DNA of 64,000 nucleotides from Actinomycetes bacterium (GCA_023389745.1 JAEWED010000053.1:1-64000), one strand, 5' to 3'. Numbered from the stretch's first letter, positions 14,456 to 24,177 are shown. The notes: a model not told the origin generated them from the letters alone. Made by a program: numbers and translations.

Positions 14456-15838
14456 TCAGTCGAGTCGCAGAGCCCGGCGGCCTCGCCATTGGATCCACGG
14501 GCCGTAGCCCCCGGAGGTGCCACTGCGCCCATCACCGAAGCGCAGGATCCGCGGGCTGCCGTCGCTGGCGACGAGCGCCTGGTCCTCGGCGAAGATCGTG
14601 GCCCGCTGCGGTTCACCCTCGGTCGGCGGGAACCAGCCCTCGACGTCGGTCCGGCGCTCCTCCGAGATCACGAGCTCGCCGGGACCCTCACCCGCGGCGA
14701 CGATCACATCGGCGAAGGCGTGGCCGTAGCGACCGGGCAGCGTCGCCGGCACCTCGATCGGTTCCGACGGCAGCGACGGCCTCGGGTCCTCGACTCCGGC
14801 GACCTCTCGCAGCACCCAGCGACGGATCTCGTGGATCACGCCGTCGCCGTTCGTGGCGTTGGTCAGGATCACCACACTGAGCTCGGCGTCGGTCGAGACC
14901 ATCAGGTCGCTGATGTAGCCGACGGTCACTCCCCCGTGGCCGATCGTGACGAGCCCGCCGTGGTCCCGCACGAACCAGTCGAGCGCGATCTCGTCGAGCA
15001 CGCTCTCCCGGGTGACCGGCCGGTGCAGTCGGGCGAGCGAATCGGCCGACAGCAGCGGCGAGCCGTCCGCGGCGGTGCCCGTCCACTGGAACCGGCTCCA
15101 CACCAACAGGTCGTCGACGGTCGAGATCATTCCGCCCACGGGGCGGTCGATCGGCACGAGCTCCCAGCCTGGCTGCCACCCGATGCCCCGCAGCACGAAG
15201 GCATCGCCGTCGTACACGAAGTGCGGCGCGGCGACGCCGTAGGTGATCGCGTCGTCGGCCCGGAACGTCGACGCGCCCATGCCGAGCGGTTCGAACAGAC
15301 GGGTCCGCACGAAGTCCTCGTACGACTGCCCCGACACCGCCTCGACGATCGCCCCGGCGAGGGTGAACCCGGCGTTGCTGTACGAGTAGCCCTGGCCGGG
15401 ATCGAAGAGCCGACGGGCGTCTCGCAGCTGCTCGAGCGAATGGCCGCCGTGCACCAGGAAGTGGTCGCCGTCGACGCCCGACCGGTGGCTCAGCAACTGC
15501 TCGACGGTGACCGTGCTCAGGTCGACCCCGAGCCCGTTGCTCCCGCGCAGATCGAGGTCCGGCAGGTACGTCGACGCCGGCGCGGACAGGTCGACCTCTC
15601 CGGACTCGACCAACAGCATCACCGCGGCCGAGGTGACGGTCTTCGAGATCGACCCGACCTGGAAGCGGGTCGCGCCGTCGACGGGCAGCGGGAGCTCGAC
15701 GTTCGTGACGCCGACGCCCACCACCACACGCTCGTCGCCGTGCAGCACCCCGACCGCCACACCCGGCACGCCGTGGCGTCCGGCGATCTCGGCGACCGCG
15801 GCCTGGAGTGCGTCCCGATCGAACGGGCTCACCACCAC
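14456..15838 (-). CDS. Serine hydrolase, class C beta-lactamase family
   Basis: The 460-residue product has the three motifs of the beta-lactamase/DD-peptidase/esterase fold: S63-I-S-K66 (nucleophile Ser and Lys), Y-S-N in GYSYSNAGFTLAG, and H-G-G in TIGHGGVTVGY. The conserved LLSHRSGV segment is also present. A beta-rich C-terminal lipocalin-like domain (about 350-460) has PGRYGHAFADVIV. There is no signal peptide, so it would act in the cytoplasm unless the start is misjudged. Members are esterases, D-aminopeptidases or transpeptidase relatives, and beta-lactam hydrolysis should not be assumed. It lies 24 bp after the peptidase gene and shares its direction. Confidence 0.88.
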   Translation of the reverse strand: MVVSPFDRDALQAAVAEIAGRHGVPGVAVGVLHGDERVVVGVGVTNVELPLPVDGATRFQVGSISKTVTSAAVMLLVESGEVDLSAPASTYLPDLDLRGSNGLGVDLSTVTVEQLLSHRSGVDGDHFLVHGGHSLEQLRDARRLFDPGQGYSYSNAGFTLAGAIVEAVSGQSYEDFVRTRLFEPLGMGASTFRADDAITYGVAAPHFVYDGDAFVLRGIGWQPGWELVPIDRPVGGMISTVDDLLVWSRFQWTGTAADGSPLLSADSLARLHRPVTRESVLDEIALDWFVRDHGGLVTIGHGGVTVGYISDLMVSTDAELSVVILTNATNGDGVIHEIRRWVLREVAGVEDPRPSLPSEPIEVPATLPGRYGHAFADVIVAAGEGPGELVISEERRTDVEGWFPPTEGEPQRATIFAEDQALVASDGSPRILRFGDGRSGTSGGYGPWIQWRGRRALRLD

Positions 15839-15862
15839 GCCCCCCTCATGAGAACGGCTCCC

Positions 15863-17404
15863 TCATGAGAACGGGAGCGGCTCGATCGACTCCACGCACG
15901 TCGGCAGCGGGGCCTCGGGGTCGGTCAGGAACCCGACCCAGGCCGACGTCGTGCAGTCGTTGAAGCCGCGCGCCCCGTGGCCGGCCCGGGGCACGCCGAC
16001 GAACCGGGCGTTCGGCATGGCCTCGGCCTGGTCGACCGAATCCTGGTACGGCGTGATCGGGTCGAGCGTGCCGGCGAACACGAGCGTCGGCACGTCGGGC
16101 AGGGCCGGCTCCTCGAAGGACTCGGGCACGAACTCGACGTCCCAGGTCTCGCAGTGCAGCTGGCTCGAGATGAAGCTGTACAGGCTGTTCTCGCCGTCGC
16201 CCGCGAGCTCCTCGCTGGTGGCACCTTCGAGCTGACGTCCCGAGTCCGCGCAGTCGATCGCGAAGAACGCACCCTCGGACAGGCCCACGATGCGGGGCAT
16301 CGCCATCGAGACGAAGCTCGCCAGGATCGAGCGGTCGCCGTCGGCGATCGCGGTGAGGATGCCGGGGATCAGCGGGATGAGCGTCGTGTCGTACATGGCG
16401 GCGAACATGCCGCTGCGCAGGTCGGCGCCGGTCAGCTCGAAGGTCCGCTCGCTGGTCTCGCCCGCCACCTCGACGGTCGCCGTGAGCACCTCGGGGCGGG
16501 CGTCGAGCTCGGCGACGGCGTCGTCGAACGTGGCGCCGAGGTCCGGGTACGACTCGTTGCACGCGGTGTCGTCGGCGCACGCCTCGATCAGGCGCTCGAA
16601 CGCCTGGTTCGGCGCTTCTCTGGCCCGCTCCACACCACCGATCTGCGTCGGGTAGACGGAGTCGATCACCAACGCCCGGACCCGGTCCGGATGCTCCCGC
16701 GAGTACGCCAGACCGATGCGGGTTCCGTACGAGGCACCCAGCAGGTTCCACTGCTCGAGCCCGAGCGCCTCGCGGATCGATTCCATGTCGGCGACCGAGG
16801 TCGGCGTGTCGTACATGTCGAGGTCGATGCCCGACGCGACGAGTCGCTCACGGCACGTCGCCGCGGCGGTCAGGTTCGTCTCGAGCTCCTCGTCGAAGGG
16901 CGCCGCTGCGCCGAGCGCCTCGACCGCCGCGATCTCCTTCTCCGGGCAGTTCAGGCTCGGCTCGGAACGTCCCGAACCCCGCTGGTCCCACAGCAGCACG
17001 TCACGGTCGGTCAGACCGGGCAACGTCAACGCCGCGGTGGGTGCCTTCTCGAGCAGGTCGCCGCCGGGCCCGCCGTGCAGCAGCAGGACCGGAGCAGCGT
17101 CCGGATCGGACTGCTCGTGGTGCACTCGCATGACGGGCAGCGAGATCATGTCGCTGTCGACGTCGGACCGGTCCGCCGGCACGTCGACGGTGCCGCAGGT
17201 GACGGTGACCTCGGCGGGCTTGTCGGGCAGATCCCACCAGCAGTCGCCTTCGACGAAGGTCGGGTCCTCGACGAACGCGGGTGCGGTGGTCGTGGTCGTG
17301 GACCGCTCGGCCCCGGCCGATTCGTCGTCGCCGCCGGAGGTGCAGCCGGCGACGAGCGCAGCCGCCACCGCCGCGAGTCCGATGCGCCGCAGTGTCGTGC
17401 CCAT
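15863..17404 (-). CDS. Alpha/beta-hydrolase lipoprotein, tripeptidyl-aminopeptidase type
   Basis: Codes for 513 residues. The signal peptide ends LVAGCTSGG (lipid-modified Cys about 21). The fold has the oxyanion segment LLHGGPGGD, WDQRGSGRS, the nucleophile elbow GASYGTRIGLAYS, a helical cap in the middle, and the TAP-like C-terminal part with the Asp in VFAGTLDPITPY and the His in RAGHGARG. Relatives such as SlpD/SlpE of Streptomyces remove short N-terminal peptides from secreted proteins. Four or more cysteines in the mature part (DCWWD, VTCG, NCPEKE, DDTACNES) suggest disulfides outside the cell. The ribosome-binding site GGAAGGGAG precedes the ATG at 17404. Confidence 0.88.
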   Translation of the reverse strand: MGTTLRRIGLAAVAAALVAGCTSGGDDESAGAERSTTTTTAPAFVEDPTFVEGDCWWDLPDKPAEVTVTCGTVDVPADRSDVDSDMISLPVMRVHHEQSDPDAAPVLLLHGGPGGDLLEKAPTAALTLPGLTDRDVLLWDQRGSGRSEPSLNCPEKEIAAVEALGAAAPFDEELETNLTAAATCRERLVASGIDLDMYDTPTSVADMESIREALGLEQWNLLGASYGTRIGLAYSREHPDRVRALVIDSVYPTQIGGVERAREAPNQAFERLIEACADDTACNESYPDLGATFDDAVAELDARPEVLTATVEVAGETSERTFELTGADLRSGMFAAMYDTTLIPLIPGILTAIADGDRSILASFVSMAMPRIVGLSEGAFFAIDCADSGRQLEGATSEELAGDGENSLYSFISSQLHCETWDVEFVPESFEEPALPDVPTLVFAGTLDPITPYQDSVDQAEAMPNARFVGVPRAGHGARGFNDCTTSAWVGFLTDPEAPLPTCVESIEPLPFS

Positions 17405-17486
17405 GACGACTCCCTTCCTCGATCGAAGGCGAACCGTAGCCCGCAGGGCGTCCCATGGCGGACGTCTCGACCGGAGGGGGCGGCGA

Positions 17487-17492
17487 TAGGCT
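17487..17492 (+). promoter_or_regulatory. -10 element TAGGCT
   Basis: TAGGCT lies 9 nt before the ATG at 17502, and no ribosome-binding site is visible after it. Confidence 0.4.
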
Positions 17493-17501
17493 TTGGCCCT
17501 G

Positions 17502-17960
17502 ATGACCGACGCCCCGGACCCGGAATTCGCCACCCTCAACGACATCGACGTCACCCTGATGCTCGCCGACTCGGCGCAGGCCGCCGACGGCAAGCTCTAC
17601 GTGCTCGGCGGGGGTTGGACCTTCACCGGACCGGCCCCTTCGCCCGCGGCCCTCGCCGGCATGGTGCACGTCCCGTGGAACCGCACGAACTCCCGACTGT
17701 CGGTCAGCTTCGAACTGGTCGACGACGACGGCGTGGCCGTCGAGGTGCCCGACGAGCGCGGCGGCTCGACGCCGGTCGCGATCAACCTGACCGTCGAGGT
17801 CGGACGAGCACCGGGCGCCCCCGAGGGCATGATCCAGAACACGCCGTTCGCCATCAACCTGAGCCCGCTGCCGTTCGCGCCCGGACGCACCTACGAGTGG
17901 CGCTGCTCGGTCGACGGCGTGCCGCGCACCAGCCGGCAGTTCCACGTCCGGTCGGCCTGA
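17502..17960 (+). CDS. Conserved small protein, DUF6941-like
   Basis: Codes for 152 residues of mostly beta structure: VTLMLADSAQAADGKLYVLGGGWTF, MVHVPWNRTN, LSVSFELVDDDG and a closing YEWRCSVDGVPRTSRQF. Many actinobacterial proteins of this length start with DVTLMLADAAQ and carry the GGGW motif; they are of unknown function. It is soluble and has no signal. It is 7 bp upstream of purU and probably co-transcribed with it, but no functional link is evident. Confidence 0.7.
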   Translation: MTDAPDPEFATLNDIDVTLMLADSAQAADGKLYVLGGGWTFTGPAPSPAALAGMVHVPWNRTNSRLSVSFELVDDDGVAVEVPDERGGSTPVAINLTVEVGRAPGAPEGMIQNTPFAINLSPLPFAPGRTYEWRCSVDGVPRTSRQFHVRSA

Positions 17961-17967
17961 GGCGACC

Positions 17968-18822
<855 letters not shown>

Positions 18823-18844
18823 CGACCGCGCCCACAGCCGACAC

Positions 18845-19858
18845 GTGCACACCCTCGAGGACCTCACGACCCCGGCGCTGCTCGTCGACCTCGACGCGCT
18901 CGACCACAACATCGAGGTCATGGCGCGTGCCCGTCCGGGGCGGTCGCTGCGCCCGCACGTCAAGGCGTTCAAGAGCACGGCGCTGGCCCGACACCTCCGC
19001 GGCGTCGGCGGACACGACACGTTCTGCTGCGCGACGTTGCGCGAGATGGAGGGGATGGTCGCCGCGGGGCTGCACACCGACCTGCTGCTCGCCAACGAGA
19101 CGCTCGACGGGCCGCGGCTCGCCGCGCTGGTGGCGTCGTCGCCGGGCATCGTGACGGTCGCGGTCGACTCGCCCGAGACGGTGGCCGTCGCGGCCGAAGC
19201 GGGCGCGTCGGTGCTGATCGACGTCGACGTCGGTCTGCCCCGCTGCGGGTGCCCGCCCGAGCAGGCCGGGCCGCTGGCCGAGCTGGCCCGCTCGCTCGGC
19301 GTCGAGGTCCGCGGCGTCATGGGCTACGAGGGGCACACCGTCGGAGTCGCGGATCGGGCACGGCGCACCACCGAGGTCGCCGCGTCGATGTCGTTGCTGC
19401 GCGAGGCGCACCGAGCCGTCGGCGGCGGGCTCAGCTCGGCCGGCGGCACCGGGACCTATGACCTGCACGACTGGGCCGACGAGGTGCAGGCCGGCTCCTA
19501 CCTGTTGATGGACACCGCGTACGCCGAGCTCGACCTGCCGTTCCGTTCGGCGCTGTCGGTGCTGGCGACGGTGATCTCGACGTCGACGACCCGTGGCTGG
19601 GGTGTGGTCGACGCCGGGCTGAAGGCGTTCGGCATGGACCACGGCAACCCGTCGATGCCCGGATGGTCCGTGCTGTTCTGCTCGGACGAGCACACGACGT
19701 TCTGCCCGGCCGACGGCGGCGAGCTGCCCGCGGTCGGGACCCGGCTGCGGATGCTGCCGGCACACGTCGATCCGACGGTGGCGTACCACGAGCAGTTGTA
19801 CGTGCTGCGCGGCGACCGGGTGGTCGACACGTGGCCGGTCGACCTGCGTGGCTGGTGA
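18845..19858 (+). CDS. PLP-dependent D-threonine aldolase / alanine racemase N-terminal family
   Basis: The 337-residue product has the fold-type III barrel: TPALLVDLDALDHNI at the N-terminus, and PHVKAFKS with the Schiff-base Lys (about residue 40). C-terminal DTAYAEL and a domain with VDAGLKAFGMDHGNP match the D-serine dehydratase-like (DSD1/DTA) C-terminal domain, whose metal-binding His and Cys pair correspond to H in SDEHTTF and the Cys in FCPADGG. It should cleave or dehydrate a D-hydroxy amino acid; the exact substrate is open. The start GTG at 18845 lies 22 bp after purU. Confidence 0.83.
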   Translation: MHTLEDLTTPALLVDLDALDHNIEVMARARPGRSLRPHVKAFKSTALARHLRGVGGHDTFCCATLREMEGMVAAGLHTDLLLANETLDGPRLAALVASSPGIVTVAVDSPETVAVAAEAGASVLIDVDVGLPRCGCPPEQAGPLAELARSLGVEVRGVMGYEGHTVGVADRARRTTEVAASMSLLREAHRAVGGGLSSAGGTGTYDLHDWADEVQAGSYLLMDTAYAELDLPFRSALSVLATVISTSTTRGWGVVDAGLKAFGMDHGNPSMPGWSVLFCSDEHTTFCPADGGELPAVGTRLRMLPAHVDPTVAYHEQLYVLRGDRVVDTWPVDLRGW

Positions 19859-19910
19859 CCGCCGGGTCGGCGCGCTGATCCACGGGGGTCGGACCTCGAT
19901 CCGACGCCGT

Positions 19911-19916
19911 TAGCCT
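19911..19916 (+). promoter_or_regulatory. -10 element TAGCCT for the diiron gene
   Basis: TAGCCT lies 7 nt before the GTG at 19924, again without a ribosome-binding site. Confidence 0.4.
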
Positions 19917-19923
19917 GATCACC

Positions 19924-20838
19924 GTGCAGGTCCAGGAGCGGTTCACCACGACGTTGCGACGACTGAGCCGTCTCTCGACGGGTCGTGGATTCGACGCCTA
20001 CCGCGACGTGCCCTGGGACGACGAGGACCACCAGCTCGACCCCACCGACCCTCGCCTGGTGCTCCCGGCGGTCGACCCCCTCGCGTCGACCGACTGGTAC
20101 CGCTCGTTGGCGCCCGGCGAGCAGGCCCGCATCGGTCTGGCCCGGATCACGACGAGCATGACGACCGCCCGCCAGTTCGAGAACCTGCTGCAACAGGGTC
20201 TGCTGCATCGGGCGCTGTACCTGCCGACCGGGGATCCCGAGTTCCGCTACATCCACCACGAGATCATCGAAGAGGCGCAGCACACCCTCATGTTCGAGGA
20301 GCTCGTCGTGCGTGCCGGCGCGTCACCCCGGGGCATGCCGAGGTGGCTGCGACGCTTCACCGAATGGCTGATGCCGGTGCTCGCCCGCCACTCCCCCGTC
20401 GTGTTCTTCGCGATGGTGCTCGGCGGCGAGGAACCGCTCGACCTCATCCAGCGCCGCACGATCGCCGAGCCGACCGTGCACCCGCTGGTCCACCAGGTCA
20501 TGCGGATCCACATCGCCGAGGAGGCCCGACACATCTCGTACGCCCGCACCGCGATCGAGGTCGAGACGCCGAAGCTCAGCCGGGCCCGGCGCCACAGCGT
20601 CGCCTTCTTCACGCCGCTGGCGCTCGGGATCATGGCGCGGCTGATGCTGCGCCCCAACCACGACCTGGCCGCCGCGGGAGTGCCCCGTGAGGTCCTGAAG
20701 GCGGTCGACGTGTCCGACGACGGTCGCCACCTGCTCGTCGACGGCGTCGCCAAGGTGCGCCGCCAGTTCATCGAGCTCGACCTGGTCACCGCCCCCGCCC
20801 GCTGGATGTGGCGCCGCCTCGGCCTCTGGCCCGGCTGA
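19924..20838 (+). CDS. AurF-like diiron oxygenase
   Basis: The 304-residue all-helical product carries two diiron-type motifs: EIIEEAQHTLMFEEL at about 112-128 and HIAEEARHISYAR at about 200-212, each with the ExxH pattern, plus further Glu in helix ARQFENLLQQG. This is the arrangement of the AurF (p-aminobenzoate N-oxygenase) family. A membrane-associated variant is possible from the hydrophobic FFTPLALGIMARLML. No biosynthetic partners are adjacent, so the substrate cannot be named. The gene is followed by the left 47-bp palindrome. Confidence 0.78.
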   Translation: MQVQERFTTTLRRLSRLSTGRGFDAYRDVPWDDEDHQLDPTDPRLVLPAVDPLASTDWYRSLAPGEQARIGLARITTSMTTARQFENLLQQGLLHRALYLPTGDPEFRYIHHEIIEEAQHTLMFEELVVRAGASPRGMPRWLRRFTEWLMPVLARHSPVVFFAMVLGGEEPLDLIQRRTIAEPTVHPLVHQVMRIHIAEEARHISYARTAIEVETPKLSRARRHSVAFFTPLALGIMARLMLRPNHDLAAAGVPREVLKAVDVSDDGRHLLVDGVAKVRRQFIELDLVTAPARWMWRRLGLWPG

Positions 20839-20898
20839 CCTCCCCGACCCAGGGCCACTCACCCCTCAGGCCGACCGCAGCTCACCCCGCCACTCGGA

Positions 20899-20945
20899 TT
20901 CTCCGGTGATTGATCGACACATTGTGTCGATCGATCACCAGAGAA
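20899..20945. repeat. 47-bp palindrome, left copy
   Basis: Arms CTCCGGTGATTGATCGACAC (20901-20920) and a near-perfect complement (20924-20943) surround ATT; TT/AA extends the pairing by two. Two arm positions mismatch. It is nearly identical to 21961-22007 and lies between the AurF-like gene and the AbiEi/DUF559-type gene. Confidence 0.9.
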
Positions 20946-21011
20946 ACCCAGGGTCCGGGCCGGGGAGCCGTCCCCGCTGACGACAGCAGCGGGGCACGCT
21001 GTGCTGGAGCG

Positions 21012-21950
21012 ATGGTGACTGGCCCCATCGACGACCTGCTTCGCGGACATGCAGCCGACCAGTACGGCGTGCTGTTGCGTCCCTCGGTCAAGGCCGCGGG
21101 ACTCACCGATCGCCAGATCGCGCGCCGAGTTGCGAGTGGACAGTGGAGGAAGCGATCCAACCGCGTGTACGTGGTTGACGGAACACCAGGCGGTCCGGAG
21201 CAGGAGCTGCTCGCAGCGGCCTGGTCGGTCGACGGCGCCGCGTCCCATTCGAGCGGGGCGTGGCTGCACGACGTGCTCGACGATCCGCCGGAGCCGCCGC
21301 ACGTCTCGAGCCTGACGAACCGGGGACGCAACGCCGACGCCGACTGGCTGGTGCTCCACCGCCCGGACGCGCTGCCGACGCAAGATCTCACCCGACGACG
21401 AGGCATTCCCGTCACCACGGTGGAACGCACGCTGATCGACCTTGGCGCGGTCGTCGATCTCGAGACACTTCGGGGGTGCGTCGACCGAGCGCTCAGGTCG
21501 CGCCTCACCCATGTGAGCCGCTTGATTCGCCGGCATCTCGAGCTCGGCAGTCGCGGCCGGCCAGGCAGCGGCGCCGCTCGGATCGTGCTGGCTGAGATCG
21601 ACGCCGACCTTGCACTGCTCGAGAGCGACCTCGAGTCGATGCTGCTGCGACTGATCGAGGCCGCCGGGTTGCCCCGGCCGACGCTCCAGCATCGTGTCGA
21701 GGTCGACGGTCGCCGCTACCGGCTGGACATGGCGTACCCGGACCTGCGGATCGCGATCGAGGCCGACGGATTCGCCGTCCACGGAGGGCGACAGGCGTTC
21801 GAGAACGACCACGAGCGACGCACCGCGCTGACGGTTCTCGGCTGGCAGGTGTTGGAGTTCACCTGGCGCCAGATCTGTCGACAGCCCGATTGGGTGGTCG
21901 GTCAGATCCGGACCGCGATCGAGAAGGCAGTTGCGCGGCGCGGACGCTGA
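21012..21950 (+). CDS. AbiEi-type/DUF559 endonuclease-like protein
   Basis: The 312-residue product begins with a winged-helix domain of the AbiEi antitoxin type (AAGLTDRQIARRVASGQWRKRSNRVYVV, about 25-55), a central segment with VHRPD-like LVLHRPDALP and GIPVTTVERTLIDLG, and a C-terminal Vsr/DUF559-like PD-(D/E)xK region: YRLDMAYPDLRIAIEADGFAVHG and FENDHERRTALTVLGWQVLEFTWRQI. The D...ExD pattern is consistent with a nuclease. AbiEi relatives repress their own promoter through inverted repeats, but here no AbiEii toxin is adjacent. The gene lies inside two copies of a 47-bp palindrome, suggesting a cassette. Confidence 0.78.
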   Translation: MVTGPIDDLLRGHAADQYGVLLRPSVKAAGLTDRQIARRVASGQWRKRSNRVYVVDGTPGGPEQELLAAAWSVDGAASHSSGAWLHDVLDDPPEPPHVSSLTNRGRNADADWLVLHRPDALPTQDLTRRRGIPVTTVERTLIDLGAVVDLETLRGCVDRALRSRLTHVSRLIRRHLELGSRGRPGSGAARIVLAEIDADLALLESDLESMLLRLIEAAGLPRPTLQHRVEVDGRRYRLDMAYPDLRIAIEADGFAVHGGRQAFENDHERRTALTVLGWQVLEFTWRQICRQPDWVVGQIRTAIEKAVARRGR

Positions 21951-21960
21951 TCGGCGTCTC

Positions 21961-22007
21961 AACTCCGGTGATTGATCGACACATTGTGTCGATCAATCAC
22001 CGGAGTT
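21961..22007. repeat. 47-bp palindrome, right copy
   Basis: Perfect 22-bp arms (21961-21982 and 21986-22007) flank ATT. The core is the same as the left copy. It starts 10 bp after the DUF559-type stop and could also act as a bidirectional terminator between that gene and rdgB. Confidence 0.92.
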
Positions 22008-22040
22008 CGAGGGGCGGGGCGGCGTTCGGGCGAAGGGGGG

Positions 22041-22634
22041 TCAGGCGAGCTGGGTGATGAGGGAGCGCAGGGCTCGGCCGCGGTGGGAGATGGCGTGCTT
22101 CTCCTCGGCCGACATCTCGGCGAAGGTCCGACCGTCGCCCTCGAGGGGCACGAACACCGGGTCATAGCCGAAGCCGGACTCGCCACGAGGCTCGTCGATG
22201 ATGCGACCCTCGACGGTGCCGTCCGCGACGACCTCGGTACCGTCGGGGCGCTGCAGGACGATCACGCAGCGGAAACGCGCGGTGCGCTCCCCCGCCGCGC
22301 CGAGCTCGCCGAGGCGCGCGAGCAGCAGCTCGACGTTGTCGGCGTCGGTGGCGTTCTCGCCGGCGAAGCGGGCGGAGCGGACACCCGGCTCGCCGCCGAG
22401 CGCGTCGACCTCGAGGCCCGAGTCGTCGGCCAGCGCGGCGTGACCGGTCGCAGCGACCAGCGCCGCCGCTTTCAGCCGGGCGTTGCCCACGAAGTCCGGC
22501 GCATCCTCGACGACGTCGGGCACCTCCGCCGGGCGCGGCACCAGCTCGTACCCGAGCGCGTGCTCGGTGAGGATCTCACGCAGCTCGGCGACCTTCTTCG
22601 GGTTCGCCGACGCGAGCACCAGCGGCGCCGACAC
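22041..22634 (-). CDS. rdgB: Non-canonical purine NTP pyrophosphatase (RdgB/HAM1)
   Basis: The 197-residue product shows the family signature: LVLASANPKKVAELREIL at the N-terminus, PDFVGNARLKA, ALADDSGLEVDALGGEPGVRSARFAG with the catalytic Asp, and SGFGYDPVFVPLEGD near the C-terminus followed by AISHRGRA. It hydrolyses dITP/XTP to monophosphates to keep them out of nucleic acids. It is the last gene of the mec-to-rdgB operon, 8 bp after rph, as in the Rv1340-Rv1341 order. The start is GTG. Confidence 0.93.
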   Translation of the reverse strand: MSAPLVLASANPKKVAELREILTEHALGYELVPRPAEVPDVVEDAPDFVGNARLKAAALVAATGHAALADDSGLEVDALGGEPGVRSARFAGENATDADNVELLLARLGELGAAGERTARFRCVIVLQRPDGTEVVADGTVEGRIIDEPRGESGFGYDPVFVPLEGDGRTFAEMSAEEKHAISHRGRALRSLITQLA

Positions 22635-22642
22635 GGCGTCGC

Positions 22643-23380
22643 TCAGCGACCGAAGTCGCGCGGCGTCGGCGGCACCGAGACGTACTCACGCTGCAGCTCG
22701 TGGATCGTGCGGATCCCACCCTCGGCCAGCGACAGCAGCGAGTCGAGCTCGTCACGGCTGAACGGCGCGCCCTCGGCGGTGCCCTGCACCTCGACGAAGA
22801 GGCCCTTGCCGGTCATGACGACGTTCATGTCGGTCTCGGCGGCGACGTCCTCGACGTAGGGCAGGTCGAGGCGGGGCTCGCCGTCGATGACACCCACCGA
22901 GATCGAAGCGAGCTCGTCGAGCAGCGGCACCGACGACAGCTTGCCGGCCTGCACCATGCGGGTCAGGCAGTCGTGCAGCGCCAGGTACGCACCGGAGATC
23001 GACGCGGTGCGGGTGCCGCCGTCGGCCTGCAGCACGTCGCAGTCGATCAGGATCTGGCACTCTCCGAGCGCCTTCATGTCGACCACCGAGCGCAGGGCAC
23101 GGCCGATGAGCCGCTGGATCTCCTGGGTGCGGCCCTTCGGGCCCTTCGTCTCGCGACGGATGCGCTCGGGCGACGCGCCCGGCAGCATCGAGTACTCGGC
23201 GGTGACCCAGCCCTTGCCGCTGTTGCGCATCCAGCGGGGCACGTCCTCGTCGAGCATGGCGGTGCAGAGCACCTTGGTCTCGCCACAGGTCACCATGACC
23301 GAACCCTGTGCGAAGGCGGTGAAGTCACGCTCGAAGGAGTAGGGCCGGAGCTCGTCGTTGGCGCGTCCGTCTGGTCTCAC
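22643..23380 (-). CDS. rph: Ribonuclease PH
   Basis: The 245-residue product is full length. Diagnostic parts are MRPDGRANDELRP, AQGSVMVTCGETKVLCTAML, PRWMRNSGKGWVTAEYSMLPGAS, RRETKGPKGRTQEIQRLIGRALR and ILIDCDVLQADGGTRTASISGAY. It is a phosphorolytic 3'-5' exoribonuclease that trims tRNA precursor 3' ends as a ring of dimers. The GTG start has GGAG at a good distance. It sits in the conserved actinobacterial operon with rdgB downstream. Confidence 0.95.
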   Translation of the reverse strand: MRPDGRANDELRPYSFERDFTAFAQGSVMVTCGETKVLCTAMLDEDVPRWMRNSGKGWVTAEYSMLPGASPERIRRETKGPKGRTQEIQRLIGRALRSVVDMKALGECQILIDCDVLQADGGTRTASISGAYLALHDCLTRMVQAGKLSSVPLLDELASISVGVIDGEPRLDLPYVEDVAAETDMNVVMTGKGLFVEVQGTAEGAPFSRDELDSLLSLAEGGIRTIHELQREYVSVPPTPRDFGR

Positions 23381-23435
23381 TGGGATCTCCTGTCAGCAGG
23401 GGTTCGGGCGATGGGCCGGGCGAGAGGCGGTCCCC

Positions 23436-24173
23436 TCAGAGGGTGAACGTCCGGTGCACCGTCGCCACGTCGACCGTCGAACCATAGGCGGCGGTGGCCT
23501 CGACGACGGACTCGGTGACGTCGGACTCGGGCAGCACGTGGGTCAGCGCGAGCCGGGCTGCTCCCGCCGCACGGGCCGTCTCACCGGCCTGACGGGCCGA
23601 CAGGTGCACGGGGCTCGCGAACGGCGAGCCCTCGACGTAGGTCGCCTCGACGACCGCCAGGTCCAGGCCATCGCCCAGCGACGACAGCGACCACCCCGGT
23701 CCGGTGTCGGAGCTGTAGCCGATCGACCGGCCGTCGTGGTCGACGCGCACGGCCAGGGTCTCGACCGGGTGGTCGGTCGCCGAGCACGTGAAGTGCAGCG
23801 ATCCGACGTCGAACTGCGACCGGTCGGTGATCACGTGCGGCGAGAACGTCGGCTCGAGCTCACCGGAGCAGAGCGACATGGCCATCTTCTCGGTCTCGGC
23901 GGTCAGGTACAGGTCGATGCCGCTGCGCTCGAGCACGTAGCGGAACGCGTTGCGCATGACCGGCAGCTCGAGCCAGTGGTCGGGATGGCAGTGGCTGAGC
24001 ACGACGGCGTCGAGGGAGTCGAGCGAGACGTGCTGTTGCAGGTTCCCCAGCGTGCCGGGTCCGGCGTCGAGCATGACCGTGGTGTCATCGGAGCGCACCA
24101 GGAACCCGGAGCACGCTCCCTGCGCGCCGGCGTAGGTACCCGACGATCCCAGCACGGTCAGGGTGAAGCTCAC
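23436..24173 (-). CDS. MBL-fold hydrolase, Rv1339-like
   Basis: The 245-residue product has the zinc site in SHCHPDHWLEL and later VEATYVEG and LTHVLPES; GYSSDTGPG supplies another Asp. The length and the position between murI and rph match Mycobacterium Rv1339, a phosphodiesterase reported to hydrolyse cyclic AMP. From sequence alone it could also be read as an RNase Z-like or AtsA-like enzyme. It is transcribed with murI upstream (4 bp gap). Confidence 0.82.
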   Translation of the reverse strand: MSFTLTVLGSSGTYAGAQGACSGFLVRSDDTTVMLDAGPGTLGNLQQHVSLDSLDAVVLSHCHPDHWLELPVMRNAFRYVLERSGIDLYLTAETEKMAMSLCSGELEPTFSPHVITDRSQFDVGSLHFTCSATDHPVETLAVRVDHDGRSIGYSSDTGPGWSLSSLGDGLDLAVVEATYVEGSPFASPVHLSARQAGETARAAGAARLALTHVLPESDVTESVVEATAAYGSTVDVATVHRTFTL

Positions 24174-24177
24174 CGCA

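Noticed and set aside
20905..21011. N-terminal extension of the DUF559-type protein beginning MIDTLCRSIT
   Set aside because: It is a translation of the left palindrome; the ATG at 21012 gives the proper winged-helix start.
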